From Camellia lanceoleosa (taxonomy: Eukaryota > Streptophyta > Magnoliopsida > Ericales > Theaceae), in contig CM045762.1 of NCBI GenBank assembly GCA_025200525.1, forward strand, positions 120,964,979 through 121,028,978: a stretch of 64,000 nucleotides of DNA, written 5' to 3'. The notes beneath the pieces are model-generated. The model did not search any database and had not been told where the DNA came from. It saw nothing but the letters and a program-made list of their open reading frames with translations. Numbering within the stretch: position 1 is the first letter of the stretch; each line of letters starts with the position of its first letter. Below are positions 12,338 through 23,740 of the stretch, in pieces. Both the position numbers and the translations under genes were made by a program.

Positions 12338-15300
12338 TCAAATAGCTGCAGCCATCTCTTCCTTTCGATCAGCTAGTCCTTGATTGGTAATTTGCAGTTT
12401 AGTGTCAGTCCGGACTAGGGCTCGATTCACTACAGACAGCTCTTCTTCAAGCTAAGCTTTTCTCTCTAGCAGCTGGACTCGAAAGTGGGAGGCAGAGGAG
12501 TGTTGTTCCTTAAGCTTTGATACTTCAGTATGTACTTGGGAAACAAAACTCTGGTCACCAACCAGTTTCTCATCCTCAACCTTGGCAGCCTGACAAACGC
12601 TGATGTAAAAATCGACAGTAGCTGCTACCTGAGATAGATGACTTGAAACATTCATACCAGACTGCTCAGCAATTTTGCAGCATTGAAGGAACCCATTTCT
12701 GATTATAGGCCTTTGCAGAGCCTCGAAGGGGATCCTCGAAAAAGAAATCAACAGTTCTAGGCATGTGTCCAAGTCTATCAAAGGTGCAGAAGGTTTGCTG
12801 CTGGAGGAAGAAGAGCTCTCAAGAATTTCCAGCAAGGAGTCAGCCAAAACTAATGGCTCAGTTTCAACATTCAATGTTGGAGAGGTAGGGGGTATGTCGA
12901 AGAGACTAGCTAGTCTTCCTTCGAAGATATCAACCTCATTCATAGACATGAGGGGCGCAGAGAGTGTTGTGGTGGAAGGCACAGAGGACTGCATGGGGAT
13001 AGAAGAAATGGATGGAGTATTTTTGGCAGTCTCTATGGTCTTAGCCACCAATGAATCAAGCGAGGAGGGGCTGGAAGTAGGAAAAGGTGATGAATTATGA
13101 GTGGGAGAACTACCAGCACCCTCAATTGGGGAATCAACTGCCATCAGAGATGGAGTAGCAATTGGAATTTCCTTGCAGGGAGGAGGAGGAGGAGGAGCAA
13201 AGCTTAAAAGAGAAGTAAATTGAGGAAAGTCGAGGGACAAGAAAGGGAGATATGGCTTTAAGCCAAAAGGAGGAGATGCAAGAAAAAGTGTAGGCTTTAT
13301 AGAAGTGGGAGTAATATCTGAATAGCCTTCACATGCTGCATTTCATCAACATCAACTGAAGCTAAGGGAGTCCTCATTGGAAGGATAGGCTCAGCAGTTG
13401 TTGCTGCAAGAGGAAGAAATGTAAAGCAATGCCAAACTTCAATACCAAAAGCTAACAAAGGAAAAATAGCAGAAGTATGAAAGAAATTACCTGCTCTAGA
13501 AGTGTCAGCAATGATGGGAGAACTACAAAGAGAGTAATATCCGGCAGCTTCTTGCCTTCTTGCAGTTTCCCTCTGTAGTGCAGCAGCAGCAACAGCTTCA
13601 TCTCTCAGAAATTGTGACTGCCGTCTCTTCTCAGCCCTCTCGAAAACAATTATGGCCTTGGAATGTTCCTGCTCTACTGCCTTAGCAACTGTTTCATGAA
13701 TGGGGTCTTCAACCAAGTGTAACAACGCCCGCGGGGGGCCTCGCTACAGCTCGGACTCGATTTTTGTTGCGGTTCCAAATCTTGAACCAAAGAGTCCAAA
13801 TCTGGCAAATCGTTTTGAAGGAAAACAGATTTTTTTGAAAGAAGTGCCAAACATGGACTGCTTTGCCAGATAACAGAGTCGCCACCTAAATAAATATTTT
13901 TTTAAAATGGGAAATTTAGGAAACCCTGACTCGGTGCCAAAAGGCCACGTGTCCGTCATCACCAAAGTTGGCTCGGGAACTTGGGTACAATTAGGGAAGG
14001 TCACATCGTGAGCACCCCCTCTCGCCCGGTCAAAGACCGGCCTCTACTAACCATGATATCTGTTTTTGAAAACTTTGTATGCTCTTATTCCGATTATTAG
14101 CCTAGGATTACTATGTGATGCTCGCAGCAAACAAGTATAGACTGGGCCGTCTGAATTGGAACAAAACATTTCATGTTTATTTTTCGAAAATGGTGTGATG
14201 GTGCTACCCGCAGGTAGGCTAAAATGCGGATTTGCCACCCTCGAGTGGGCTTAGAAAACAGTGATGTTGCCACTATCTAGTGGGCTTAAAACAAACAGTC
14301 AATGCATTGTCCCAATTCAAATAACTCAACCTCCACCCACAGGCATTCAAGGCAGTTATATCACATAAGCACATAGCCTCATGGCAAGCATGCTATCATG
14401 GCAAAACTCACACGCATGTAAGGATGCTAAAGCATAAAACTTACCGAGTACTCCAAGCCAAAACAGAAAAGCTTATTAGAAATCATGCATGATCCTAAAA
14501 TATACAGAATGCCTAATGCAACACATGCAAAAATGCAACTATAGCAGGCTCGGCTATTCTAAAGATGGCATATGAAATGCAACGGCTAACATGTATTCAA
14601 CTTAGAATTGAAATACAAATGCAGCTTGTATGATGCGCCGAGCCCGATGCATGCAATACAGATGAATGATGCAAACATGTCATTACATCTTGTATGCTAA
14701 TTGAAATATGCCCTATATCTAACCATTCAAAGCGGGTAAATAAAAGGGAGAAAGAAATGGGGTTGGAAGACATACATCACACTCACACACCCTTATTACG
14801 GTTGTGCCCTCGCCAGTAGGTCCGAATAAATAATATCTGATCCGAGATGAAAGAATATACAATCGAATAAATGATTCTAATTAATTAACAAATTAATTAC
14901 AAAAGAATTAAAAGCGGCGTGCAAGCCGGGGCTCGCTTCGATAGATGATGTATCTTTGGTCGCATGGCAGAAATCCACCGATGCCTGATTAGCCTCTGTT
15001 TGCAATTTTCGAAATGCGTGCGACCTCAAAAAGTTGTTGATTGTTGATTTTGCTTTGAACAGAGAGCGGGAAAAAGGGCATAGCAATGTATTTCACAAAT
15101 ATATGCATGCCTCGATCCTCGTGCCACCAATCGCGCATCGATGCATGATGGCCGAGGCCGAATTGCACAACTCAATGTAGGGATGAATATAGGTGCATGC
15201 TATAACAAAACCCAACTCCATCATGGGTAATCCGGAGTGTCGGTAACTGGGGAATTGAGACACACTCCGTCACTCGGAGTACGGAATGTACCTCGTTTCC

Positions 15301-15349
15301 GGCGATATGCATGATATGCACGTTATGTAGCTGTGATGTGTTATAGCTT

Positions 15350-16715
15350 GCACTTTGCCATGTAAATGTGTTGCCTCGAAATGCGTGTCCACAGGCACGC
15401 ATAAGGCGAGCGTCTTGAATGACACGCGAAATGTAATGATGGACTTATACCAACATGAAGGGGGCCTCAGCCACACTCACATAGGATGCCGGAATGAAAA
15501 GAATGAGGTGCCTCGAAATGCGTGCCCACTGGCACGCAAACCGAGGCAATGATGAAATATAAATCGGATAAAACAGAGTGCCTCGAAATGCGTGCACGCG
15601 GGCACGCAAACCGAGGCGGAGGCATACGCAATGCAAACCGAATAAAACAGAATGTCTCGAAATGCGTGCACACGGGCACGCAAACCGAGGCGGAGGCATA
15701 CGCAATGCCAAGCGGATAAAACAGAATGTCTCGAAATGCGTGCACGCACGCATACCGAGGCGGCGATACGCATGCCAATGCCAGCGGATAAAGCAGTGCC
15801 TCGAAATGCGTGCACGGGCACGCATAAACCGAAAGCGGCTAAAATGGAGAATGAGATAAAGTGCCTCGAAATGCGTACACGCGGGCACGCAAACCGAGGC
15901 GATGACAAAATGAGAAAACCGGATAAAATCAAGGTGCCTCGAAATGCGTGCCCACAGGCGCGCAAATCAAGGCGATGATGGAAGATGAAAATCGAATAAG
16001 ACCGGCAGCCAAACGCAGCGTGCCACAGCGCGCAAATCGAGGCGATGATGAAAGAATGAAAATCGGATAAGATCGGCAAGTGCCTCAAACGCTGCGCTCA
16101 CAGCGCGCAAATCGAGGCGATGATGAAAGAATGAAAATCGAATAAATAAAAGTGCCTCGAAATGCGTGCCGCGGACACGCACAAATCGAGGCGATGATGA
16201 AAGAATGAAAATCGGATAAGACCGAAGTGCCTCGAAATGCGTGCCCACAGGCGCGCAAATCGAGGCGATGATGAAAGAATGAAAATCGGATAAGACCGAA
16301 GTGCCTCGAAACGCGTGCCCACAGGCGCGCAAATCGAGGCGATGATGAAAGAATGAAAATCGGATAAGACCGAAGTGCCTCGAAACGCGTGCCCACAGGC
16401 GCGCAAATCGAGGCGATGATAAAATGAGACGAGATGGCATACGGAATGCAACGATGGGCTTACACCAACATGGGAGAGCCTCAGCTCACTCACATAGGAG
16501 GCCGTCGGATAAAAACAAAGCTGCCTCGAAGCAGCGTGTCATGACACGCAAATCGGGGCAATGATGTAGAAGCATGAAAATGCAAATTGGGCTTACGCCG
16601 ACATGAGAGGGTCTCAACCACACTCACATAGGCTGCCGGTAGATAAAAATGAAGTGCCTCGAAGTGCGTGCCCATTGGCACGCAAACCGAGGCAATGCAA
16701 AAATGATGCAAATGG
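15350..16715. repeat. Hairpin minisatellite, about 74-bp unit
   Basis: Units begin GTGCCTCGAAATGCGTGCC. The regular spacing is exactly 74 bp at 16227, 16301 and 16375, and more variable units extend left and right to about 15350 and 16715. Each unit holds inverted arms GCCTCGAAATGCGTGCC and GGCGCGCAAATCGAGGC around a CACA loop (about 15 of 17 pairs). Copy 2 of the LTR has a single recognisable unit near 28275-28315. Reading frames across the array are artefacts. Confidence 0.9.
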
Positions 16716-17029
16716 CATGAGAAATGATATGCAAGCATGCAAACCATATTTCAGCACCTAAATGAAGGGGAAAACAGCCCCGAAACAAAACGAAATGACA
16801 CTCGAAGCATGCATTCATCCCGAAAGTGTGAAATTAAGCCCCGAAATGGCCTATAGCCATGTTATACATGCAAAATATGATCATGGCAGCAAGAACAGTA
16901 GCGAGGCAGTCCCAAATATGGCATTTTTCAGTAACAAACACGGCCAAAATGCAAGCATAGATAGATCAACAATAGCATGCAAAATTAGTGGCCAAAGGAG
17001 GGGTATTGAGACAAGTGATATATGCAAAC

Positions 17030-17600
17030 CCCAAATGGACAAACTTTCTTCTACAATATTGAAGATGAGATAAAAATAAGCACAATTGCAGAAGATGACA
17101 TCCTCAAAATCAGAATACAAACATGCTATAAAATCCATGCAAAGTAGGCTTCCAAATAGGCTATATCATGAGACATGCAATGCACACACCAAATGACAAA
17201 ACTTTCTTCATGAAATATGTAAAGGGGGTCAAAATAAGACCAAAACCAGTAGGGGTCGAAGTCCCAAAAACAAATACAAATAGGTCAAAAATTGCATGCA
17301 AAAAGGGCACACTTGATGAAATTTGAAGGAGGTGGTATATACAATGACCAAATGAGGTTGAGCCCATCTACAATGTTGTAGAGGGGCTCAAAATGAGCAC
17401 AAAACCAGTAGGGGTCCGACCGCTGAAAACAAAAGGAAATAGGCCTAAACTAGCATGCAAGATAATGGCATAAAAGCTAGGTATTGAAACAAGTATATCA
17501 TAGAAGCTTCAAATGAAGTTGAGCCCTTCTACAAAGTTGTAGAGGGGCTCAAAAAAAGCACAAAAGCAGTAGGGGTCGGAGCCCCAATTCTCAACCAAAT
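17030..17600. repeat. Divergent tandem repeats in transcribed part of giant LTR copy 1
   Basis: The theme 'TTGAGCCC.TCTACAA.GTTGTAGAGGGGCTCAAAA' followed by 'GCACAAAA.CAGTAGGGGTC' recurs at intervals of roughly 150 bp. GAGCCC...TCTACAA and TTGTAGAGGGGCTC are themselves inverted partners. Related units occur in copy 2 at about 28640-29240. Confidence 0.6.
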
Positions 17601-17886
17601 AGAGTATAGAAATGAATCAAGAAAAGGCCCTAAAAGTTGGTTTTGAAGACTTACCCTTGAAGACTTGTCTTTCTTTGATTCTTGGCTCTGATTTGTAGCT
17701 TCTCAACCTCTGAAATTCACTTCCTAGCTGCTGGAATGGTAGTAGGGAAGGTGAGGCTAGGTGTTGGTGAAGAGAAGGCCTAGGGACTTAGAAGCTTTTT
17801 GAGGTTTTGAGCTATGAAGATGGAGGAATTTGGAGAAGTCTTCTTGAAGGCAAATTTTCCAACCTTGAAGAAGGAGAGGGAGGGCC

Positions 17887-17896
17887 CTTTAAATAG
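17887..17896 (-). promoter_or_regulatory. TATA box of giant LTR copy 1
   Basis: CTATTTAAAG on the minus strand. Copy 2 has CCTATATAAA at the equivalent place, 29519-29528. It separates the repeat-rich U3 (higher coordinates) from the transcribed part. Confidence 0.55.
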
Positions 17897-18109
17897 ACAA
17901 GAAATAGGGTGTAAAAGGGGAGGGAAAGCACCCAATCTTTCCCTCCCGAAATATCCCCCGGATGCCCCGGGATATGTTGGAAGATATCCGGACAAATGAC
18001 AGTGTAAAGCAAGAATCTGGCCAGTAATTTGTGGGAGGTGGCGCCACCACCCCTGGTCGGCCACCCATCATGGCCGGCCGGCCGCCCCAAAAAATGAAGT
18101 GTAAAATCT

Positions 18110-18395
18110 CTGGCCGACCACCATACACAAGTGTCCTCCCATGTGTGTAGGATAAGGCCCCAGGGTCGGAATTTGGCAACACTGAACCAGGAGCCACAAC
18201 ATAGAGCTTAAAGGAGAGGCCCAAAAATGAAAGGCACAATTTCTGGCCGACCACCATACCAAAGTGTCCTCCTAGATGTGTGCAACAAGGTTCCAAGGCC
18301 GGAAATTGGCAACACTGAAGTAGGAGCCACAACATAGAGCTTGAAGGAGAGGCCCAAAAATGAAACTCACAGTTTCTGGCCGACCAGTAGTTGGT
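18110..18395. repeat. U3 tandem duplication (about 133 bp) in giant LTR copy 1
   Basis: The block 'TTTCTGGCCGACCA..AT...GTGTCCTCC' through 'GAGAGGCCCAAAAATGAAA' occurs about twice and then begins a third time. It lies upstream of the minus-strand TATA box, where LTR enhancers usually sit. Confidence 0.7.
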
Positions 18396-18554
18396 AGGGT
18401 CCTCCCAGGTGTCCTGATCACAGATATGTAACTTTGGTTGGAAGAAAATACCCCCAAGGTGTTCAACATTGGCCCGGAAGTGAGCAAAACGGGCTCCGGA
18501 GGAGCGAAACTGGTTATCTGGGATAATTGCTGGCCTCCCACCCCAAAGGATCTT

Positions 18555-18930
18555 CGATGTTGAAACAGAGGTACCTGCCAAGTTTGAACAAAAACTAATG
18601 AGAAATGAACGTTCGGGGCCAAAACCGAGCGAATCGGGATCCCGAAAATGGGCCGCAGGTGCCGGAAGTGGTGTTCAGCAGCGAAGTGGATATCTGCAAC
18701 TCCAGTGTCCCTCGGAATGACAAAACAGAGGTCCTTGCCAAAAATCAGAGAAAACCGATGCAAAATGAATACTCGGGACCAAAACCGCTCAATTTGGGGT
18801 CCCGAAAACCGGCTATGAGCACCGAAAGTGGCATACGGCCACGAAGCGGGCATCGGGGGCCCCAGTGTTCCTTGGAACATTAAAACAGAGGTCTCCGCCA
18901 AAAACCGGAGAAGTCGGAGATGGTTGGGCG
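18555..18930. repeat. U3 tandem repeat (about 170 bp) in giant LTR copy 1
   Basis: The phrase 'AAACAGAGGT....GCCAA' recurs at about 18564, 18723 and 18883. Each is followed by a 'CGGG(G/A)CCAAAACCG.....GG..TCCCGAAAA' block. Divergent tandem units. Part of the same block is seen in copy 2 near 29885-30080. Confidence 0.65.
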
Positions 18931-19490
18931 GTCCCGAGCCGAGGCACACAGCCTAACGGCCCCGAAAACCGGGAACCGGGCTCCGAAATGGGCAAAATGG
19001 CCTACGGCCACAAAATGTAGCTCACGGCCACCGGGAGATAGCCTACCGGACCACTCCCTTCCCGCAGGAAAGAAAACAGAGGAAACCGAGTCTGGTTCGC
19101 AAACCGAGACAAGGCACGAAAGAGAGTTCGGAAGCCCGGAGGCAGGGCACGCGGCCGCAACTCTGAGACTTCTGAACGAGCACAGTATGCAACATCACCG
19201 AGCGCTCAATCGGTGACGTCTGAGTCTTAAGGTCGGTCAAAAATGGGGTGTCTACACCAAGTCAGTAACAGGAATAGTCACTTTCTTTCTCTTCCTTCTT
19301 GGCACTGATACTGTTGGCTCCTTCTCAACCTCTCTCTCTTCAATTTGGAGATCAAGTTCTTCAGAAGTAAGCTCCTTCTCCATTGCTTTGTCAACTGTCT
19401 CGGAATTAGGATCTTCGACCAAATTGGAAGAGGGGGCAGCCATCCTTGTTCTTTTCTTTCTTTGTAGCGGTGTTTCTTGCTCTTGCTCGA

Positions 19491-19517
19491 TCTCTCTCTC
19501 TCTCTCTCTCTCTCTCT
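19491..19517. repeat. (CT)n microsatellite in the antisense gene
   Basis: A run of about 13 CT units. On the minus strand it reads as alternating Arg-Glu codons. The two frames that meet here are the credible upstream and downstream frames, so slippage of the repeat explains the frameshift. Confidence 0.85.
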
Positions 19518-21344
19518 TCATTTTGAGACTCAGATCCTTCAGGAGTAAGTACCAGTTTTCTTTTCCTTTTCTGCTGTTGTCTAGCCTTGAGAGTAGCTGG
19601 AGTTTCAGCTCTCTTAGGAGATTCTTCTTGTGGAGACCCTACACCAAAATGTGTGAATATAGAGGAGACAAACAAAAGAGTTGAAAGGAAGAGGAACTTA
19701 AAAATGCTTACCCTTCTTCGAAGCAACTCTGGTGACTCTAGCTGGAGGAGGTGAGGCTGCAAGGGAAGTTGTGGTAGCTTCAGAAAGATGGGGAATGTTG
19801 TCAACTGTTGCTGGCTTAGCCTTCGAAGGCACTCCTAACCCTATTAGCAAGTCATGAGGGTGTACAGATAAGCGCACTTCCATATTGGCTGTCCACCAAT
19901 TCTGGAATCTTTTCAAAGCTGAGCCAGATGGAAGAAAGGGGACAAATTGAAATTCATTCGATTCCTTCAGCAGTTTGAGTATTGCCACCTCTAGCTTTGA
20001 TTTGGATATTCTCAAGTCTCTAGCCGTAAGGTGGACATTCGAGAGACTGCAAAGTGGAACAGGTATCCCTTGAGTGAGCCCAAATTGTCTAGCAAACTGG
20101 GAAGGGCAATACACCTCAGATATGCATTTATAAGCTTGAGGGTTTAGAGTGCCAATGAACAACTCCCTTGGTAGCAGTATAGAAGCCCACATATCTTTAT
20201 GAGGTGAGGTGAAGCACTCTTTATCAGCCAGAAAAGTTTGCAGCCAGGCAGGTCCTTTATTGGTATCGAAAGGACAAAAGAAGGAGGCAGATGGAGAAAT
20301 AGGGAGTCGGTGAAAGAAAGCAAGGTAATAAGCAAAGGAAGCAGGATAAAGAGCAATCCTGGCATACTTCTCCCCATAGGTGCTAGGATCCTGAACCAAG
20401 AATTTTAGGCATTTAGAATGCAGAACAGTGAAATAGGCAAAGAGCCAGAGCTGGAGCACCCAGAGAGGATCTCCTTGGTTAACATCAAGGGGTTTTTCAC
20501 AAAATTGGGAGCAAGCTCTATAAACATGACCTAAAAGATAGGGAGGAAAAGCTATACGTTTTTTCAAGACAAGAGCCTTCGTGAGTGGAGCGAACTCAGG
20601 CATAATCCTCTGAGATGATGTGCAAAAGAGAAATTTGCATAACCAGTATAAAATGAAAGAAAAAAGTTCTCTGTCCTTCATGGGGCCTTCCCTTTTATTT
20701 TCATCCTTTACAAAGTCACTATAAGAAGAGTTTAAGGCTGGAAGAGAAAATTTGACAGAGAGGTCTGGGTAGTTGGGAGTGAAAGGAGAGCCAAGGGGTA
20801 AAAGCCCTAAAAGATGGCAAATATCAAGAACGGTAGGGGCCATCATGCCGCACCGAAATTGGAAGAAATTAAAAGTCATATTCCAAAAACATAAAGCAGC
20901 AGGAATTAAAAAGGGGTCCTCAGGAATGATAAACCTGGAAAGACGAAGGGCGTCGAGGATACAGAGCTCCTGTAGATTATCTTCTCTCACAGGTACAACT
21001 CTGTCATACCATTCCTCCCATTCGGTTCTCAATGTCGGCCAGCAACGATGAGGCCGGGTCATTTTCCAATTGCTCCAGTCAAGCCCTCCTTCGTAGAGAA
21101 AAAAGTGGTCCTCCAAACGGGGGTATAAAGTTGGAAGTTGGTTAGGGGCTTCCCGAAAGATAGGACCTAGGACGTACTCTTGTTGGTTGCTGTGGCGAGG
21201 AACAAAGAGACGTCCATCTATGGCGCTTGGCCTACCAGTTGTTAGCTTGGCGATTTCTTCATCAATACATTGTTTCAAAGCCATGGTAGGGCTGATACAG
21301 TCGCCAGCAAGCACTTTCAGCGAGGAAGGATCCATTGGTAGCAA

Positions 21345-22178
21345 GTAGCAAGGAAGAGAGGGTTAACAAAAGATTGATAGAGAGAAGGGTTTGTGTGTTA
21401 AGAGTATAAATGATTTCAGAACACGAAACAAAAGGGTTTTAAGAGAAGCCTTTGTGACTGAAAATTATGTTGCATAAGTAGTTAAGTACTAGAAGTACGA
21501 ATACGAAGAGTTTCCTTCAATATTGATACTTTTGGAGGGAAAAACACAGCTCAGATACTGAGGCCGGTTTCGAAGCAAAGTATTTGGCTTCGAAACCAAA
21601 TTATGGCGCCAAAAGTCAAATAAAATCGGCTTCGAAAAAGAGAAGCCGGCTTCGAAGCATATTCCATACTTAAGGATGCAAGAATGTTCAAGTATTTGTT
21701 TACTTCAGAAAGTGAAGTCCTTCGAAACAAAACTTAAGGCCCTTTAAGGATGTGAATTGTTGTTCGAAATATCAAAACTAATAGTTGGTTGGTGTATATA
21801 CGAAAAGACTTTGTCTTTTGGACTAAAAAAGCATGAACTATTATTCGAAGCAAAAATGGTCAATTTAGGATTGATTGATCAAACTTACCATGATCATATA
21901 TTGGTTGTGACTAAAATAAGCTTTAAGGGTAAGATTGTTTAATTCGAAGCACTGTTTCTAGATGAAAATCAGCAAAAGTGTCAACTGTATTCCATAAATT
22001 GGAAAGGTTCATAATTGGTTCTTTGTAGTGTTTCATTTAAGACAATTGAGTCCAGGTTCGAAGGATGAGATTGTTCAGTTCAAAGCCTTGAATTTGCCTT
22101 TAAAGGTAAACAGAGACAATGCCGAACAGAGGAAAAGTCTCAATTATATTTAAGCAAAAGTGATTACATCGAATAGCC
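21345..22178. other. Spacer between the two antisense genes, rich in TTCGAA
   Basis: AT-rich, no gene seen. TTCGAA or CTTCGAAG occurs repeatedly (about 21570-21660, then scattered), as it also does in the LTR and coding parts of element 1. It probably carries the promoter of the PMD-like gene and the 3' end of the gene at 22179-23584. Confidence 0.45.
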
Positions 22179-23584
22179 CTATTTGGGTACAAACTCAAGC
22201 TCATAAAAATAGGAAATGGAATAAATGAAAAGATCATGAAACTTAATCCAGCTATGATCAATGAATTTCTGTTCTTTCTTTATTCTATCCTCTATTTCTT
22301 CTAACATTGGCTGCATGAGTTGATGTGTTCTCACTTCATAAAAGAACTCCTCAGCCTTTATTTCAAACGCCGTTTCTCTTAGTCCTTGTTCCAACTCATC
22401 CATTTCCAAATCATCCCAGTACGCAGAATCCTTATTTTGAAAGTCGTTGTATTCTTCGACGAGGTTCTCTGCTGCAGATTGAGAATGAACTCGGAGCGAT
22501 GAAAGTTGATCCAAGGATCGAATAGTGGCCAAAGAAGTGCGGTGCCAGTCGAGAAGTGATGGAAGTTGGTCCAAAACATGTGAAGTTCTGCTTGAGCAAT
22601 GGGGTTGAGAATGTGGCCCCGAGTTAGAACATTACAAGCCCATCGAAAATTCTTAAGGGGAACATTTTCCTCAAGAACATTGAAGGGTAGGTGAGAAAAG
22701 GTTGCAAGCAGAAGTTGGGCTTGCTTTCGTTGAGTTGAAGTGGGAGAAGGTGGAGGCTCGTAAGGACGGAAAACTTTCTCTGCATAAAGGGTAAGCCTCA
22801 ACTTCTCTATCCAGGAAAGTTCTTTCGAAAGAGGAGGTATGAAGGCCTCCATGTTGAAAGAAAGAGGAAATTAAGGAGCACTAACACAATCAAGCCAGTC
22901 AGAAGGATGAAGCTTCGCCTTCTTGGCTAAAAATGAAGGGTTATACCCCTGTGCCTCTTCTGGACGAGGAACAGATCGTACCATTTTTGTAGGCATGGAT
23001 GATGTGTGCCATGCCACGATTAGACTATCCTCTAAACTGCATCGACAGTCGATAGGCATGTAAGGATAAACCACCGAGCTTCGTGCATAAGAAGGAAAGT
23101 CCAACGGGTCGGTGAATTCGACAAAGTGGTGGTTAATTCGCTCCATTAATTCCCAGACCTCAGGTTCTGACCAGTTTGACCAGCCTGAAGCCCTGGAGGA
23201 AGTTGAAGCCGCAGCCTTATCCCATACTGAGGATTGTGAAGAGGAGCTGCCTATGTCCATATTTGCAACCTTCTGAATCAAAGGACTAAAAGCAGTTTGT
23301 CCACAATCTAAGGATGAATCAGAAAAAGAATTTTCCGTGTCCATGTTTGCAACTTTCTTAATCGAAGGATTGAGGGCAATGTGTTCGTAATCCAAAGGTT
23401 GGTAATTTACAAAGGCATCCATGACCTGAATATAGAAAGGCGAGTAAAGGTGGCTAATGAATGCATGGAAGTACTTTCGAGGGGAAGCAGCATTACTCAA
23501 TGGCTCTTCATGTGCCTGATCAATAGAGAAAAAAGTTGATTTGGCCATAGTCTGTTCGAATGCGAAGGTATTGGGATGTTCCAA
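22179..23584 (-). pseudogene. Second antisense gene of element 1 (unrecognised)
   Basis: Reads away from the 3' LTR, starting 156 bp inside it. 23584-22871 encodes about 237 residues, S-rich, with a repeated 'IKKVANMDTENSFSDSS' / 'IQKVANMDIGSSSSQSS' motif (about residues 76-125) and a W-rich segment 'SGWSNWSEPEVWELMERINHHF'. A stop is followed after 18 bp by a new ATG (22852). That frame matches helical, W-containing sequence until about 22575, where the credible reading moves to the frame ending at 22179. It could be one gene with a stop and a frameshift, or two cistrons. I know no function; it is E-rich and partly coiled-coil-like at the end. Confidence 0.55.
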
Positions 23585-23720
23585 AGGGTTGAAAGAGAGT
23601 TAATGCAAATGATCATTAATAAATGACGGCTGTGTCTTCAGAATATAAACTCCATGCACGTTCTAAAAGCGGGAAAAGGCTTTTGATCCACTAATATCAC
23701 CAAGTATTGGGCATATTAGT

Positions 23721-23738
23721 GCGCGGGGGGGAGGGGGT
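23721..23738 (+). other. Polypurine tract of element 1
   Basis: GCGGGGGGGAGGGGG runs up to two bases before the 3' LTR, the usual place for plus-strand priming. Confidence 0.8.
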
Positions 23739-23740
23739 AA

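Larger units (their letters stand above)
13718..19256 (-). mobile_element. Giant solo LTR, copy 1 (5.5 kb)
   Basis: On the minus strand it begins TGTAGACACCCC and ends GCGTTGTTACA. It is flanked by CCAAG at 13713-13717 and 19257-19261. There is no gag-pol, primer site or internal LTR pair. A TATA box lies at 17887-17896 (minus), with tandem repeats upstream (U3) and a hairpin minisatellite downstream. Copy 2 at 26402-30364 shares both ends and most of the body. TG...CA ends, a 5-bp duplication and a central promoter fit a solo LTR. Such length is exceptional but known for Ogre-type LTRs. A non-coding retrotransposon derivative is the alternative. Confidence 0.75.
12338..21344 (-). pseudogene. 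Antisense plant-mobile-domain-like gene of element 1, interrupted
   Basis: Starts at 21344 (or the second Met, 21335). Exon 1 (21344-19712) encodes about 540 residues with a segment like the plant mobile domain ('FQFRCGMMAPTVLDICHLLG'). A 73-bp GT-AG intron (19711-19639) joins in frame to a K/R/E-rich exon, then a (GA)n tract (19491-19517) where the frame slips. The coding sequence is cut at CCAAG by the giant LTR (13718-19256) and resumes at 13717. A repeated motif 'LVEDP..ETV.KA.E.E' lies on either side of the cut. A second GT-AG intron (13490-13404) is followed by a one-base frame change near 13320. A P/S-rich and then coiled-coil tail follows, with a stop at 12452 and natural end at 12338. 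PMD proteins occur in plant transposons; the role here is unknown. Confidence 0.7.

Noticed and set aside
15445..16493. Several overlapping minus-strand frames of 100-200 codons
   Set aside because: They run through the hairpin minisatellite; the repeated 'ISRH' and 'FRGT' peptides only mirror the 74-bp unit in different frames.
15350..16715. A CRISPR-like array (regular spacing, palindromic repeats)
   Set aside because: The whole 74-bp unit is repeated with no unique spacers, and the setting is a plant LTR.
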